Assembly: GCF_022347785.1 (NCBI RefSeq)
Contig: NZ_JAKRGA010000001.1
Span: forward strand, 806,001 to 870,000
DNA from: Psychrobium sp. MM17-31
Lineage (GTDB): Bacteria; Pseudomonadota; Gammaproteobacteria; Enterobacterales; Psychrobiaceae
Direction: 5' to 3'
DNA: 64,000 nucleotides
Both the position numbers and the translations under genes were made by a program. The notes under the pieces are model-generated. The model had not been told where the DNA came from, ran no database searches, and saw only the letters and a program-made list of their open reading frames with translations. Positions 53,865 through 62,770 of the stretch are shown piece by piece (the stretch's first letter is position 1; the number at the start of each line of letters is the position of its first letter).

Positions 53865-56045
53865 TCAACAAGCGCGCTCTGCACGCGCCTTATGCAGCTT
53901 GTTATAGCTATTAAGTAGACGCTGATGTCTATCTAAGCCTTCAAGATCCATATTCGTTGGCTCTAAGCCATAAAAACGAACATCGCCGTTAATGCTACCG
54001 ATAACGCCTTCCATCACTGGCACGCTAAACATGCGGTTGAGGTTGTGGATGTAATCTTCAATTTCTAGCTCGTCATTTACCGCAATTTCCAATACCGTAT
54101 TTAGCGCTTGATAGAACAGACCGCGCTCGACTGTGTTGTCGTTGTATTGCAAGTAACTTCCCACTTGCTCAATGGCTTCGTCAACATCACCTAAGGCTAA
54201 GTTAATTAAGATTTTAAGCTCTAAAATAGTTAACTGGCCCCAGTTGGTATTCTCATCAAACTCGATACCAATCAGCGTTTTAATATCGGTGTACACGTCA
54301 AGCTCACTTTCTTCTAGACGATTGTATAAATCATCTAATGCTTCATCGCTTAGGCTGTGAAGATTAAGGATGTCTTCGCGGAAATTCAGGGCTTTGTTGG
54401 TGTTGTCCCAAATGAGATCGTCCACCATGTACACTTCTGAGTAATCAGGCACTAAGATACGACAGGCATAACCGATATCAGTGTACTCAGCAACATAAGC
54501 CTCTTTGCCTAAATCAGCCAAAATACCAAATAAACGATCGCTCTCTTCCTCAGTCGTGCCCGAGAAATCCCAGTGGCAGAAGTCATATTCTGATTTCTCA
54601 CTAAAGAAGCGCCATGAAATAACACCTGTCGAATCGATAAAGTGATCGACAAAGTTCTCCGGCTCACTTACTGCTGCACTTTCAAAGGTCGGCTTAGGTA
54701 CATCGTTTAAACCTTCGAAACTACGACCTTGTAACAACTCAGTTAAGCTGCGCTCTAGCGCAACTTCAAAGCTTGGGTGTGCGCCAAACGAAGCAAATAC
54801 GCCACCTGTTTTCGGGTTCATCAAGGTGACACACATAACAGGGAATACACCACCAAGTGACGCGTCTTTTACCACAATTGGGAAACCTTGTGCTTCTAGC
54901 GCATCAATGCCTTCTTTAATGCCTGGGTATTGGGCAATAACTTCTTTAGGCACTTCTGGTAGCACAATCTCTTCACTAATAATTTGCTTTTTAACCGCGC
55001 GCTCAAAGATTTCAGATAAACATTGCACCTTGGCTTCTGCCAAGTTGTTACCCGCGCTCATGCCGTTACTTAAGAATAAGTTTTCAATTAAATTTGACGG
55101 GAAGTACACCGTCTCGCCATCGCTATGACGCTGATATGGCAAGGCACAGATACCGCGCTCGACATTGCCCGAGTTAGTGTCAATTAAATGCGATGCGCGA
55201 AGCTCACCTTCAGGATCGTAAATAGCACGGCTGTAATCATCTAAAATACCTACTGGCAGCGCGTCAGACTCATCACCTTTAAACCACTTTTCATTTGGGT
55301 AGTGAACGAAATCGCGATTAGCAATATCGCTGCCAAAGAACTGATCGTTGTAGAAGAAGTTGCAGTTTAAGCGCTCGATAAATTCACCTAACGCCGAACA
55401 TAATGCACTCTCTTTCGTCGCGCCTTTACCGTTAGTAAAACACATGTGAGATGCCGCATCGCGAATATGCAGTGACCATACGTTCGGTACAATGTTGCGC
55501 CATGATGCCACTTCGATTTTCATGCCTAAATCAGACAAAATCTTAGTCATCTGCTTGATGGTTTCTTCCAGTGGTAAATCTTTACCCTCGATAAAGGTCT
55601 GACTGCCGTCATCAGGCAGTTCCATCAACATGGCATCAGATTCATCTTTGAGATTAGTTACCGCTTCAACGATAAATTCAGGCTGATTTTGCACCACGCG
55701 CTTCACAGTACAGCGGTCGATAGCACGTAAAATACCCGTGCGATCACGCTCGCTAATGCTATCTGGTAATTGCACCTGAATCTTAAAGGTTTGCTGATAT
55801 CTATTTTCTGGATCAACGATATTGTTTTGCGACACCGAAATACCATCGGTTGGGATATCGCGAGAATTACAGTAAACCTTCACGAAATAAGCGGCACACA
55901 TCGCCGAAGATGCTAAAAAGTAATCGAAAGGCCCCGGCGCACTGCCATCGCCTTTGTAGCGAATAGGCTGGTCGGCGATAACGGTAAAGTCATCGAATTT
56001 CGCTTCAAGTCGCAAGTTATCTAGAAAGTTAACGTTGATTTCCAT
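53865..56045 (-). CDS. OsmC-YcaO fusion protein
   Basis: This 726-residue protein fuses an OsmC-type peroxiredoxin domain (about 1-135) to a YcaO domain (about 165-560), with a helical, TPR-like tail to 726. The OsmC part has the two family Cys residues (Cys50 in SSAMCAAYF and Cys112 in RCTVKRV). The YcaO part has SALGEFIERLNCNFFYND, later AEAKVQCLSEIFERAVKK, the ATP-binding Glu motifs. E. coli YcaO, linked to ribosomal protein S12 methylthiolation, lacks the OsmC part. ATG 56045 was chosen; the frame runs 17 codons farther upstream. No RiPP precursor is beside it. Confidence 0.88.
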   Translation of the reverse strand: MEINVNFLDNLRLEAKFDDFTVIADQPIRYKGDGSAPGPFDYFLASSAMCAAYFVKVYCNSRDIPTDGISVSQNNIVDPENRYQQTFKIQVQLPDSISERDRTGILRAIDRCTVKRVVQNQPEFIVEAVTNLKDESDAMLMELPDDGSQTFIEGKDLPLEETIKQMTKILSDLGMKIEVASWRNIVPNVWSLHIRDAASHMCFTNGKGATKESALCSALGEFIERLNCNFFYNDQFFGSDIANRDFVHYPNEKWFKGDESDALPVGILDDYSRAIYDPEGELRASHLIDTNSGNVERGICALPYQRHSDGETVYFPSNLIENLFLSNGMSAGNNLAEAKVQCLSEIFERAVKKQIISEEIVLPEVPKEVIAQYPGIKEGIDALEAQGFPIVVKDASLGGVFPVMCVTLMNPKTGGVFASFGAHPSFEVALERSLTELLQGRSFEGLNDVPKPTFESAAVSEPENFVDHFIDSTGVISWRFFSEKSEYDFCHWDFSGTTEEESDRLFGILADLGKEAYVAEYTDIGYACRILVPDYSEVYMVDDLIWDNTNKALNFREDILNLHSLSDEALDDLYNRLEESELDVYTDIKTLIGIEFDENTNWGQLTILELKILINLALGDVDEAIEQVGSYLQYNDNTVERGLFYQALNTVLEIAVNDELEIEDYIHNLNRMFSVPVMEGVIGSINGDVRFYGLEPTNMDLEGLDRHQRLLNSYNKLHKARAERAC

Positions 56046-56195
56046 GAAAATATCCAGTGTGTTAGCTGCCGCAATTGCAATGTAATAAACGGCCAAAAAT
56101 AATTGGCGCTAATTATCCAATGTTTTAGAGGCAGTGTCTTGAAATAATTACGGGAAATTAGTGGAGATTGAATAAGATCACTTTAAGGCAGTGAG

Positions 56196-56222
56196 ATAAA
56201 AAAGCGCCCCCGAATTGGAGGC
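56196..56222 (-). terminator. Rho-independent terminator after the Sel1-repeat gene
   Basis: On the minus strand GCCTCC pairs with GGGGGC (one G-U pair) around the loop AATTC, followed by GCTTTTTTATC. It lies 10 bases after the Sel1 gene stop. Confidence 0.6.
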
Positions 56223-56231
56223 TACTTTAAA

Positions 56232-56867
56232 TTAGCGCTTCAGTTTCAGTATTGGCGCTAACACATTAGTCCAATAAGGATCACAGTTAGCATTGCAAGT
56301 TTGTATTTTTGCGGCTTTCAAAATCTGGCGATAATCAGCCTGCATTACTACAGTAATTCTTTCTGCAGCGCTAGCTAAGTTCGAAGATCCAGACTTTATG
56401 TCAGAATTCACAGCGCTATCACCGACAGTGTCTTCAGTACTATTCTGATCGCGATGCTCCAGAAGTTCGTCTAATTTTGCGACTTTATCTTTGGCATCAA
56501 GTGTATTCTTGCGACTTGCAAGATAATACCACTTACGAGCAGACTTTAAATTTTTGGCTTTAAACAAGCCGTGTTCATAAAAGTAGCCCAATTGATACTG
56601 CGCGCCGGGTTCGCCTTTCCGCGCAGCCCTTGCTAAATGTCGATTAGCTTTCTCGATATTTTGTTCAACCCCAATTCCCTGATACAACATAATTGCCATA
56701 GCAAACTCAGCTAGTGACGATCCCTGTTCAGTATACTTCCTAAAGAATTGATACTCTGTTGTGCAATCACTTTCGCATAAACTGATTAGTTTTGATTCGC
56801 TCATTGCACCAACAGAAGAGCTCCCGAAAATGCTAACAACAATTAAAACGCTAATAATAGATTTCAT
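56232..56867 (-). CDS. Sel1-repeat exported protein
   Basis: This is a 211-residue protein with a signal peptide cut near SVGA (about residue 21). Two or three Sel1-like repeats follow (YQGIGVEQNIEKANRHLARA and YQLGYFYEHGLFKAKNLKSA), typical of proteins that bind partners in the envelope. Several Cys residues (CESDC, CNANC) may form disulfides. ATG 56867 with TAAGGTG upstream was chosen over a GTG nine bases earlier. It lies 15 bases downstream of the lipoprotein gene. Confidence 0.82.
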   Translation of the reverse strand: MKSIISVLIVVSIFGSSSVGAMSESKLISLCESDCTTEYQFFRKYTEQGSSLAEFAMAIMLYQGIGVEQNIEKANRHLARAARKGEPGAQYQLGYFYEHGLFKAKNLKSARKWYYLASRKNTLDAKDKVAKLDELLEHRDQNSTEDTVGDSAVNSDIKSGSSNLASAAERITVVMQADYRQILKAAKIQTCNANCDPYWTNVLAPILKLKR

Positions 56868-56882
56868 AATATACACCTTATT

Positions 56883-57446
56883 CTAACAACGAGGACGGTT
56901 GTAGCGAGTAGGCAACTTCTTATCGGTAATCGAACCTTCGAACCCATGATTCATGTCACTAACTGTATATTTGAAACTACAAGGATTAGTGCCTATCTTG
57001 TCGAGCCTAGAGATACGCTGTCCCGATATGGCAATGGTTTCCATTGGCGCGTTAAGGGTAACTTCTGGGACTTCAAAATCAGACAATGCAGATACGGTCG
57101 ACACTATCTTCTTAGATTTAATATCTTCAACCCAAACGTAAATATATCCCTTTTCTTCCTTTGTCATGAGCTGATAATTATGATTTTCTTCAAGTTTGAC
57201 ACGCATAGTATGAAAACTTTGCTGCGCTTTTTCCCCTTTTAAAGATTCTAATCGTTCTACTTGCAATAAATACGAACCTGGTTCTTTAATTAGTCCTTCA
57301 AACAGCTTGCCGTTAACGCCGACTAAAGTCAGCAAAATTTCATCGGGCTTTTTTAAATAATTATCTTTGATATTAATTGTTGATTTGGGGGTGGAAACAC
57401 ATGCGGTGAGAAAAATAGCTAATGTTATAGTTAGAATTTTATGCAT
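56883..57446 (-). CDS. Hypothetical lipoprotein
   Basis: This is a 187-residue lipoprotein starting at ATG 57446, fixed by AGGAG 6 bases upstream and the signal peptide MHKILTITLAIFLTAC. The in-frame extension to 57539 lacks a signal and was rejected. The mature part is beta-rich and ends TRYNRPRC. No family was recognised. It is the first gene of a pair with the Sel1-repeat gene and is divergent from the arsenate operon. Confidence 0.72.
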   Translation of the reverse strand: MHKILTITLAIFLTACVSTPKSTINIKDNYLKKPDEILLTLVGVNGKLFEGLIKEPGSYLLQVERLESLKGEKAQQSFHTMRVKLEENHNYQLMTKEEKGYIYVWVEDIKSKKIVSTVSALSDFEVPEVTLNAPMETIAISGQRISRLDKIGTNPCSFKYTVSDMNHGFEGSITDKKLPTRYNRPRC

Positions 57447-57648
57447 CTTTAACTCCTTTTTATTGTTTAGAAAATCTACACTAGGATGATTAGAAAATAA
57501 CTTCAACATAAAAATCAAAGTTTTACACAATGTTAACATTTAAATAACAAACGCACTTCCCGTCTCAAAAAAATAATTCAGCCAACACTTGAATATACAA
57601 AAAATCAAATATACACTATTTTACATATTTAATAAGGTGAGAATTTGC

Positions 57649-58446
57649 ATGACGAATAATCAACGAAAACGCATTTTATTTTTGTGTACTGGAAACTCAG
57701 CCCGTTCACAACTTGCACAAGCATTGTTGACACATAGAGCAAGCGATTATTTCGACGTTTTCAGTGCCGGTATGGCGCCTGAAACCGTTGATGAACGCGC
57801 GGTAAAAGCCCTTAGCGATCTCGATATTGATACGAGTGTACTCTACTCTAAACCCTTCTCAGATTTCGATGGCCAGCACTTCGATACCGTTATTACACTG
57901 TGTGAAGACGCACAGGCGCAATGCCGAGAATACGACAATGCAACACAGCAATTAGCATGGCATCTTCCCGATCCCAAAACACGCCAACAAGCTCATGCCT
58001 TTAGTAAAACTTTGCAAGAAATTGATGATCTCATTTCTCTATTCCTTGCCGCCGAGTTTCCTGAACAATTTGCAGTCCAAGACAGCGGCGACATTGCACT
58101 TAACCCCATCGATTTTTACAAAGGCCTGACCGACGATATTCGTCTACGCACGCTAATGCTCACCCATTACCACGGCGAATTATGTGTCTGTGAGTTAATG
58201 GAAGCATTAGATGAAGAAAGTCAGCCAAAGTTATCGCGCAATCTCGCGGTGCTAAAAAAGTCCAATATTATCGTTGGCCGTAAGCATGGACAGTGGGTGT
58301 TTTACCGCATTAATCCGCAGCTACCACAATGGGCGAAAAGCGTATTAGCACAAACAACCAGACACAATATTTCGCTAATAAAAGAAAGTATTAACGCATT
58401 AAAGGCGATGAGTAATCGCCCAAGCAAAGACAGATTTTGCGGTTAA
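57649..58446 (+). CDS. ArsC arsenate reductase-ArsR repressor fusion
   Basis: This is a 265-residue fusion. Residues 1-140 are a low-molecular-weight phosphatase-type arsenate reductase with CTGNSARS (Cys13-Arg19, CX5R) and the redox pair Cys85/Cys92 in LCEDAQAQC, as in thioredoxin-coupled ArsC. Residues 155-265 are an ArsR winged helix with ELCVCEL (Cys179, Cys181), the As(III)-binding site, and LSRNLAVLKKSNIIVGRKHG as DNA-binding helix. ATG 57649 with AAGGTGAG was chosen over the 57589 frame start. It probably both reduces arsenate and represses its own operon. Two genes for arsenate triose export follow. Confidence 0.9.
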   Translation: MTNNQRKRILFLCTGNSARSQLAQALLTHRASDYFDVFSAGMAPETVDERAVKALSDLDIDTSVLYSKPFSDFDGQHFDTVITLCEDAQAQCREYDNATQQLAWHLPDPKTRQQAHAFSKTLQEIDDLISLFLAAEFPEQFAVQDSGDIALNPIDFYKGLTDDIRLRTLMLTHYHGELCVCELMEALDEESQPKLSRNLAVLKKSNIIVGRKHGQWVFYRINPQLPQWAKSVLAQTTRHNISLIKESINALKAMSNRPSKDRFCG

Positions 58447-58473
58447 TAAACCGTATTAACAATTGAGGTTATT

Positions 58474-59481
58474 ATGACAATTAAAGTAGGAATTAACGGC
58501 TTTGGCCGTATGGGACGTTTAACAATGCGTGCGGCCTTTGACTGGCCTGAGTTCGAAGTGGTACAAATCAACGATCCCGCAGGTGACGCAGCAACACTAG
58601 CGCATCTTCTAACATTCGATTCAGTACACGGCACTTGGCATCACGAGGCGACTGCTGATGGCGACAATATGATTGTCGATGGTAAAACAATTGCCTGCAC
58701 CCGCAATGTTGCCGTCAATGACACTGACTGGTCAGGCTGTGACGTAGTGATTGAAGCCAGCGGTAAAATCAAGAAAAAAGCCATGTTGCAAGATTACTTA
58801 GATCAAGGTGTTAAGCGCGTGGTAGTCACGGCACCAGTTAAAGAAGATGGCGTTCTGAACATCGTGATGGGAGTTAACGATCATCTGTACAACAAAGACG
58901 AGTATCCAATTGTTACTGCCGCTTCTTGTACCACCAACTGTTTAGCGCCTGTGGTTAAAGTATTGCACGAGAAAATCGGCATTAAGCACGGCAGCATGAC
59001 GACTATTCACGATATCACCAACACCCAAACTATTTTGGATGCGCCACATAAAGATCTGCGCCGCGCCCGCGCTTGCGGCATGAGCCTAATTCCAACAACC
59101 ACTGGCTCAGCAACCGCTATCACGCATATTTTCCCTGAGTTAAAAGGCAAGCTAAACGGCCACGCTATTCGCATCCCGCTGGCTAATGCGTCGATTACCG
59201 ACTGTGTGTTTGAGATGGATCGCGCAACCACTGTCGAAGAAGTGAATAAGTTAATGGCAGACGCGGCACAAGGTGAGCTTAAAGACATTTTGGGTTATGA
59301 AGAGCGTCCGCTAGTATCTATCGACTATCGCACCGATCCGCGCTCAAGCATTGTCGATGCACCATCGACTATGATCGTCAACGACACTCAAGTGAAGCTA
59401 TACGTGTGGTATGACAACGAATGGGGCTACGCGAACCGCACCGCAGAATTAGTGAAACTAGTCGGACTAAGTGATAAATAA
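58474..59481 (+). CDS. Arsenate-linked glyceraldehyde-3-phosphate dehydrogenase
   Basis: This is a 335-residue GAPDH with NAD-binding GFGRMGR and the active-site SCTTNC (Cys152) with His179. In operons with arsJ, GAPDH uses arsenate in place of phosphate to form 1-arseno-3-phosphoglycerate, which ArsJ then exports. The position between the ArsC-ArsR gene and arsJ and its 2-base spacing to arsJ support this specialised role. The usual glycolytic GAPDH is expected elsewhere in the genome. GAGG precedes the ATG. Confidence 0.93.
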   Translation: MTIKVGINGFGRMGRLTMRAAFDWPEFEVVQINDPAGDAATLAHLLTFDSVHGTWHHEATADGDNMIVDGKTIACTRNVAVNDTDWSGCDVVIEASGKIKKKAMLQDYLDQGVKRVVVTAPVKEDGVLNIVMGVNDHLYNKDEYPIVTAASCTTNCLAPVVKVLHEKIGIKHGSMTTIHDITNTQTILDAPHKDLRRARACGMSLIPTTTGSATAITHIFPELKGKLNGHAIRIPLANASITDCVFEMDRATTVEEVNKLMADAAQGELKDILGYEERPLVSIDYRTDPRSSIVDAPSTMIVNDTQVKLYVWYDNEWGYANRTAELVKLVGLSDK

Positions 59482-59483
59482 TC

Positions 59484-60728
59484 ATGTTGAGTAAACTCGC
59501 GGGTCTGCCGCAAAGCCTCAAGCAATATCTGATTATCACCGGAAATTACTGGGGCTTTACCCTGACCGATGGCGCGCTGCGAATGCTGGTGGTATTGCAT
59601 TTTCACCAGCTTGGTTATGAAGCGCTTGCCATCGCGATGCTGTTTTTGTTCTATGAAATCTTTGGCGTAATCACCAACCTTGTTGGCGGTTATCTCGGTG
59701 CTAAATGGGGCTTAAATCGCACCATGAATATTGGTTTGGCAATGCAGGTCATTGCCCTGCTGATGCTCGCCGTGCCTAATGAATATCTCACCATAGCCTA
59801 TGTTATGGCGGCACAGGCACTGTCTGGTATTGCTAAAGATCTCAATAAAATGAGTGCTAAAAGCTCCATTAAGTTTTTAGTCTCAGGTAACGAGAACAAT
59901 AAGCTCTATCAGTGGATTGCGTTGCTAACAGGCTCTAAAAACGCATTAAAAGGTGTCGGTTTCTTCTTAGGCGGCGCGCTATTAGCCCTGCTTGGTTTTA
60001 CCAACGCAATGATTGCGATGGCCGCATTCTTATTTGTGCTGTGGTGCTTTAGCCTATACGCCTTACAGGGCGATATTGGCAAGGCGAAAAATAAGCCCAA
60101 ATTCAAGGAAATGCTCTCAAAGAGCCACTCGATTAACGTGCTATCGGCGGCTAGATTATTCTTGTTCGGCGCTCGTGATGTGTGGTTTGTCGTCGCGCTC
60201 CCAGTATTTTTAGCTCAAATATTTAACTGGAATCACTGGTGGGTTGGCGGCTTTATGGCGTGCTGGGTCATTGCCTATGGCATGGTGCAATCAATTGCGC
60301 CTCGCATAACAGGAAACGATAAAATCGCCCCAGCCGATGGTAAAACAGCGATTAAATGGGCAGCGCTATTAACCTTGATTCCAGCGCTAATCGCTATTGC
60401 CCTAAGCAGCGATTTCTATATCAAGATTTCACTCATTGGCGGTTTACTAGTCTTTGGCGCGCTGTTTGCGGTTAACTCATCGCTACACAGTTATTTGATT
60501 GTCCGTTACGCCGGAGAAGATGGCGTGTCATTAGATGTCGGTTTTTACTACATGGCCAACGCCATGGGACGTTTGATAGGCACGGTATTGTCAGGCTGGG
60601 TTTATCAAGCCTATGGCCTTACAGCTTGTCTGTTGATATCGACACTCTTTATTGCCCTAGCGACAATTCTGTCACTCAAGCTGCCTGTCAACGACACTCA
60701 AGTTACCCGTCAACAACACAGGCGATAA
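59484..60728 (+). CDS. arsJ: ArsJ, MFS exporter of 1-arseno-3-phosphoglycerate
   Basis: This 414-residue major-facilitator protein has about 12 helices. LIITGNYWGFTLTDGALRML near the start and the segment VGGYLGAKWGLNRTMNIGLA are typical of ArsJ. It is the export arm of the pathway that starts with arsenate incorporation by GAPDH. It follows that gene by 2 bases and ends 12 bases before the convergent rof stop. A terminator for this operon lies inside rof. Confidence 0.92.
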   Translation: MLSKLAGLPQSLKQYLIITGNYWGFTLTDGALRMLVVLHFHQLGYEALAIAMLFLFYEIFGVITNLVGGYLGAKWGLNRTMNIGLAMQVIALLMLAVPNEYLTIAYVMAAQALSGIAKDLNKMSAKSSIKFLVSGNENNKLYQWIALLTGSKNALKGVGFFLGGALLALLGFTNAMIAMAAFLFVLWCFSLYALQGDIGKAKNKPKFKEMLSKSHSINVLSAARLFLFGARDVWFVVALPVFLAQIFNWNHWWVGGFMACWVIAYGMVQSIAPRITGNDKIAPADGKTAIKWAALLTLIPALIAIALSSDFYIKISLIGGLLVFGALFAVNSSLHSYLIVRYAGEDGVSLDVGFYYMANAMGRLIGTVLSGWVYQAYGLTACLLISTLFIALATILSLKLPVNDTQVTRQQHRR

Positions 60729-60740
60729 CAAGGCAATTAG

Positions 60741-60986
60741 CTAGAACTCAACGACCGTCAAATGCGGGTTATCAATATTAACCCGCATTTGTTTTAGCTC
60801 ATCTAACACCACTAAGAGTGATTTGCCATCACAATCAAGTGCAATGCATTCAGCTTTATGCTCATTACGCGCTGTATCTACAGCGATTCCTGTCACTTCA
60901 TCACCATTTTTTAGCGACAAGGTAACTGGATAACGATACATACACACAATTTCTATCGTGTCGTATAAGTTGCAGGAAATAGCCAT
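60741..60986 (-). CDS. rof: Rho-binding antiterminator (Rof)
   Basis: This 81-residue protein (YaeO/Rof) binds Rho and reduces termination. YDTIEIVCMYRYPVTLSLKN and the beta-rich end match the family, whose members are about 80-90 residues. ATG 60986 was chosen; the frame continues to a TTG at 61004. The 3' third encodes IDNPHLTVVEF and overlaps the arsJ terminator. Rof itself opposes Rho, so the proximity is noted, without inferring any direct link. Confidence 0.85.
   Translation of the reverse strand: MAISCNLYDTIEIVCMYRYPVTLSLKNGDEVTGIAVDTARNEHKAECIALDCDGKSLLVVLDELKQMRVNIDNPHLTVVEF
60760..60795 (+). terminator. Rho-independent terminator of the arsenate operon, inside rof
   Basis: AAATGCGGGTTA (60760-60771) pairs perfectly with TAACCCGCATTT (60779-60790) around the loop TCAATAT, followed by GTTTT. 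It lies 31 bases after the arsJ stop and within the last codons of the opposite-strand rof gene. The DNA thus codes for protein and terminates transcription at once. Confidence 0.85.
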
Positions 60987-61023
60987 AGCAGATGCACTCT
61001 TCAAATAATAATTTCAGATTCAA

Positions 61024-61896
61024 CTATTCAACAAGTTGCGGCTTTTGTACATCAGATTTTTTATAGTTAATAATAATCGACGCGCTAATCAGTAGGCCTA
61101 ACGCCAGTGCCAAATTACTCGACCACTGAGCATAACCAAAGCTTGCTAATAGGAGCGCTGAAATTAGTGGAGCACTAAAACTCAACGAAGCTATTAACGA
61201 TGAATTCCCTCTCTTAAGGCCAAACTCCCAACAGTAGAACGCGCCGCCAACTGGGCCTAATGCTAATAACGCGATGGCAAAGATAAGCTGATTATCAAAA
61301 ACCACCGCCCAGCTTTCTGTTAACGCGCTAATAATCAATGAGATAACAGACACGCCTAAACACAACCACGGCATATCATCGATGCTGTTATTGGCTTTTG
61401 ATAGATAGAATGAATAGCTTGCCCAAGTTACGGCGCAGCCAAATGCGAATAAATAGCCCAACGCATAATCTGATGATAGCGATAAATGCTCCCAGCCAAG
61501 CACTAGAGATACGGCAAATAAACCGACGACTCCGCCAACCAATGCTTGCAAGCGGCTACCCTTTCCAGCCACCAGCAACGCGAGCATCATTGGCCATAAA
61601 TAGCTGATCATACTTACTTGAATGACTGGCGCATAATCTAACGCCATAAAATAAAACACGTGAAAGAACATTAAGCAACTAATGCTAATCAGACATCCTC
61701 GCCAAGTAAACGTTGGACGCGACACAAGCGGTTTAGCACTTACTAAACGCAGCGTTGGTAAGATAAGCGCGGCGAAAAAGAAACACATCGCTAACAATAA
61801 ATAAGGTGGCATACCGTTAATCTTTTGGGTTAACAGTGCAAATGCCCCCCACATTACTATCGCCATTAAGCCGCTTAAGGTTGCTAAAATTTTCAT
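61024..61896 (-). CDS. EamA/DMT-family transporter
   Basis: This 290-residue inner-membrane protein has ten helices in two EamA halves. It starts ILATLSGLMAIVMWGAFALL, and the first half ends LDYAPVIQVSMISYLWPMML. The GAG ribosome site lies close to the ATG. The substrate is unknown; relatives export amino acids or metabolites. It is 77 bases downstream of the AraC regulator gene, which may control it. Confidence 0.88.
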   Translation of the reverse strand: MKILATLSGLMAIVMWGAFALLTQKINGMPPYLLLAMCFFFAALILPTLRLVSAKPLVSRPTFTWRGCLISISCLMFFHVFYFMALDYAPVIQVSMISYLWPMMLALLVAGKGSRLQALVGGVVGLFAVSLVLGWEHLSLSSDYALGYLFAFGCAVTWASYSFYLSKANNSIDDMPWLCLGVSVISLIISALTESWAVVFDNQLIFAIALLALGPVGGAFYCWEFGLKRGNSSLIASLSFSAPLISALLLASFGYAQWSSNLALALGLLISASIIINYKKSDVQKPQLVE

Positions 61897-61973
61897 TGAT
61901 ACTCCTCATAAATCTGCGGCGTATTATGACAACAATAAAAATAAATACTGTGCGCAAAAGACGGTTTATTGCG

Positions 61974-62684
61974 TTAAGAAGACTGAACCTGTTTCGGCGA
62001 AACGCCAAAATGTGATTTAAATTGGCGACTAAAAGCAGAGCTATTTAAATAACCCACGTCTTGCGCCACTATCGCGATCGGTTTATCGGTATAGGTGAGT
62101 AATGATTTGGCTTTCGACATCCGCTGCAGACGAAGATATTGACTAAAAGTCACAGTCATTTGCTGCTTAAACACCACCTTAAATTGAGTGTCACTCAAGC
62201 AAGCAATTGTCGCCAGTTGCGTAATGGTTAACGGCTCAGCCAGATGGGTGTTGATGTAATCAATCACCTTTTCCAGCCGTTTGTCTAACAGTCGATGATT
62301 TTTCTGCTGCGCTAACAATTGCATCAATAATTCAAAGGCACTACTTTCGACATCGCTATCAACATTTAGCGACAGCTGTCGTTCTAAGAATTGGCAAAAT
62401 GCCAGTACGCCGTCATCAACGCGTATCTTTTGCTGCACACTCTCCGATAGGTTTTGCGGCAAGCTATCGCTATCAATAACGATAAAGCGCGCAGCTTCAT
62501 CGGCGCTAAACGCATGAGATTGCATTTCGCGAATAATCACGCAATCGCCAACCGATGCTATTCCCTGATAGTCACCAACCTCGATATGGATACTTCCCAT
62601 CAGCGGCAGTACCAACTGATGGTAGGTGTGATGATGGCGCTTGAAGGATTTTGTATAGGCGCGAATAGAAAAATGTCGTGGCAT
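61974..62684 (-). CDS. AraC-family transcriptional regulator
   Basis: This is a 236-residue regulator with an N-terminal cupin-like sensor (about 1-110; HHHTYHQLVLPLMGSIHIEV) and a C-terminal double helix-turn-helix (about 135-236; LTITQLATIACLSDTQFKVV, then SSAFSRQFKSHFGVSPKQVQ). It is upstream of the EamA gene on the same strand and may control that transporter. The ligand is unknown. Confidence 0.9.
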   Translation of the reverse strand: MPRHFSIRAYTKSFKRHHHTYHQLVLPLMGSIHIEVGDYQGIASVGDCVIIREMQSHAFSADEAARFIVIDSDSLPQNLSESVQQKIRVDDGVLAFCQFLERQLSLNVDSDVESSAFELLMQLLAQQKNHRLLDKRLEKVIDYINTHLAEPLTITQLATIACLSDTQFKVVFKQQMTVTFSQYLRLQRMSKAKSLLTYTDKPIAIVAQDVGYLNSSAFSRQFKSHFGVSPKQVQSS

Positions 62685-62770
62685 GTGCTCACATTCCCAA
62701 TGAAATAACCAAGATTTAAACGCAAGGTTAAGTATAATAACGTAATCTTAGTTACACACCAGAACGATTT

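Noticed and set aside
53865-56045. YcaO gene as part of a RiPP (thiazole/oxazole) gene cluster
   Set aside because: There is no dehydrogenase, protease, exporter or short precursor frame beside it. The OsmC fusion points to the housekeeping YcaO branch.
57607-57630. AAATAT...ATATTT dyad before the ArsC-ArsR gene as an ArsR operator
   Set aside because: The position is right, but the arms are only A and T in a very AT-rich leader, so chance is a fair explanation. It was not listed as a feature.
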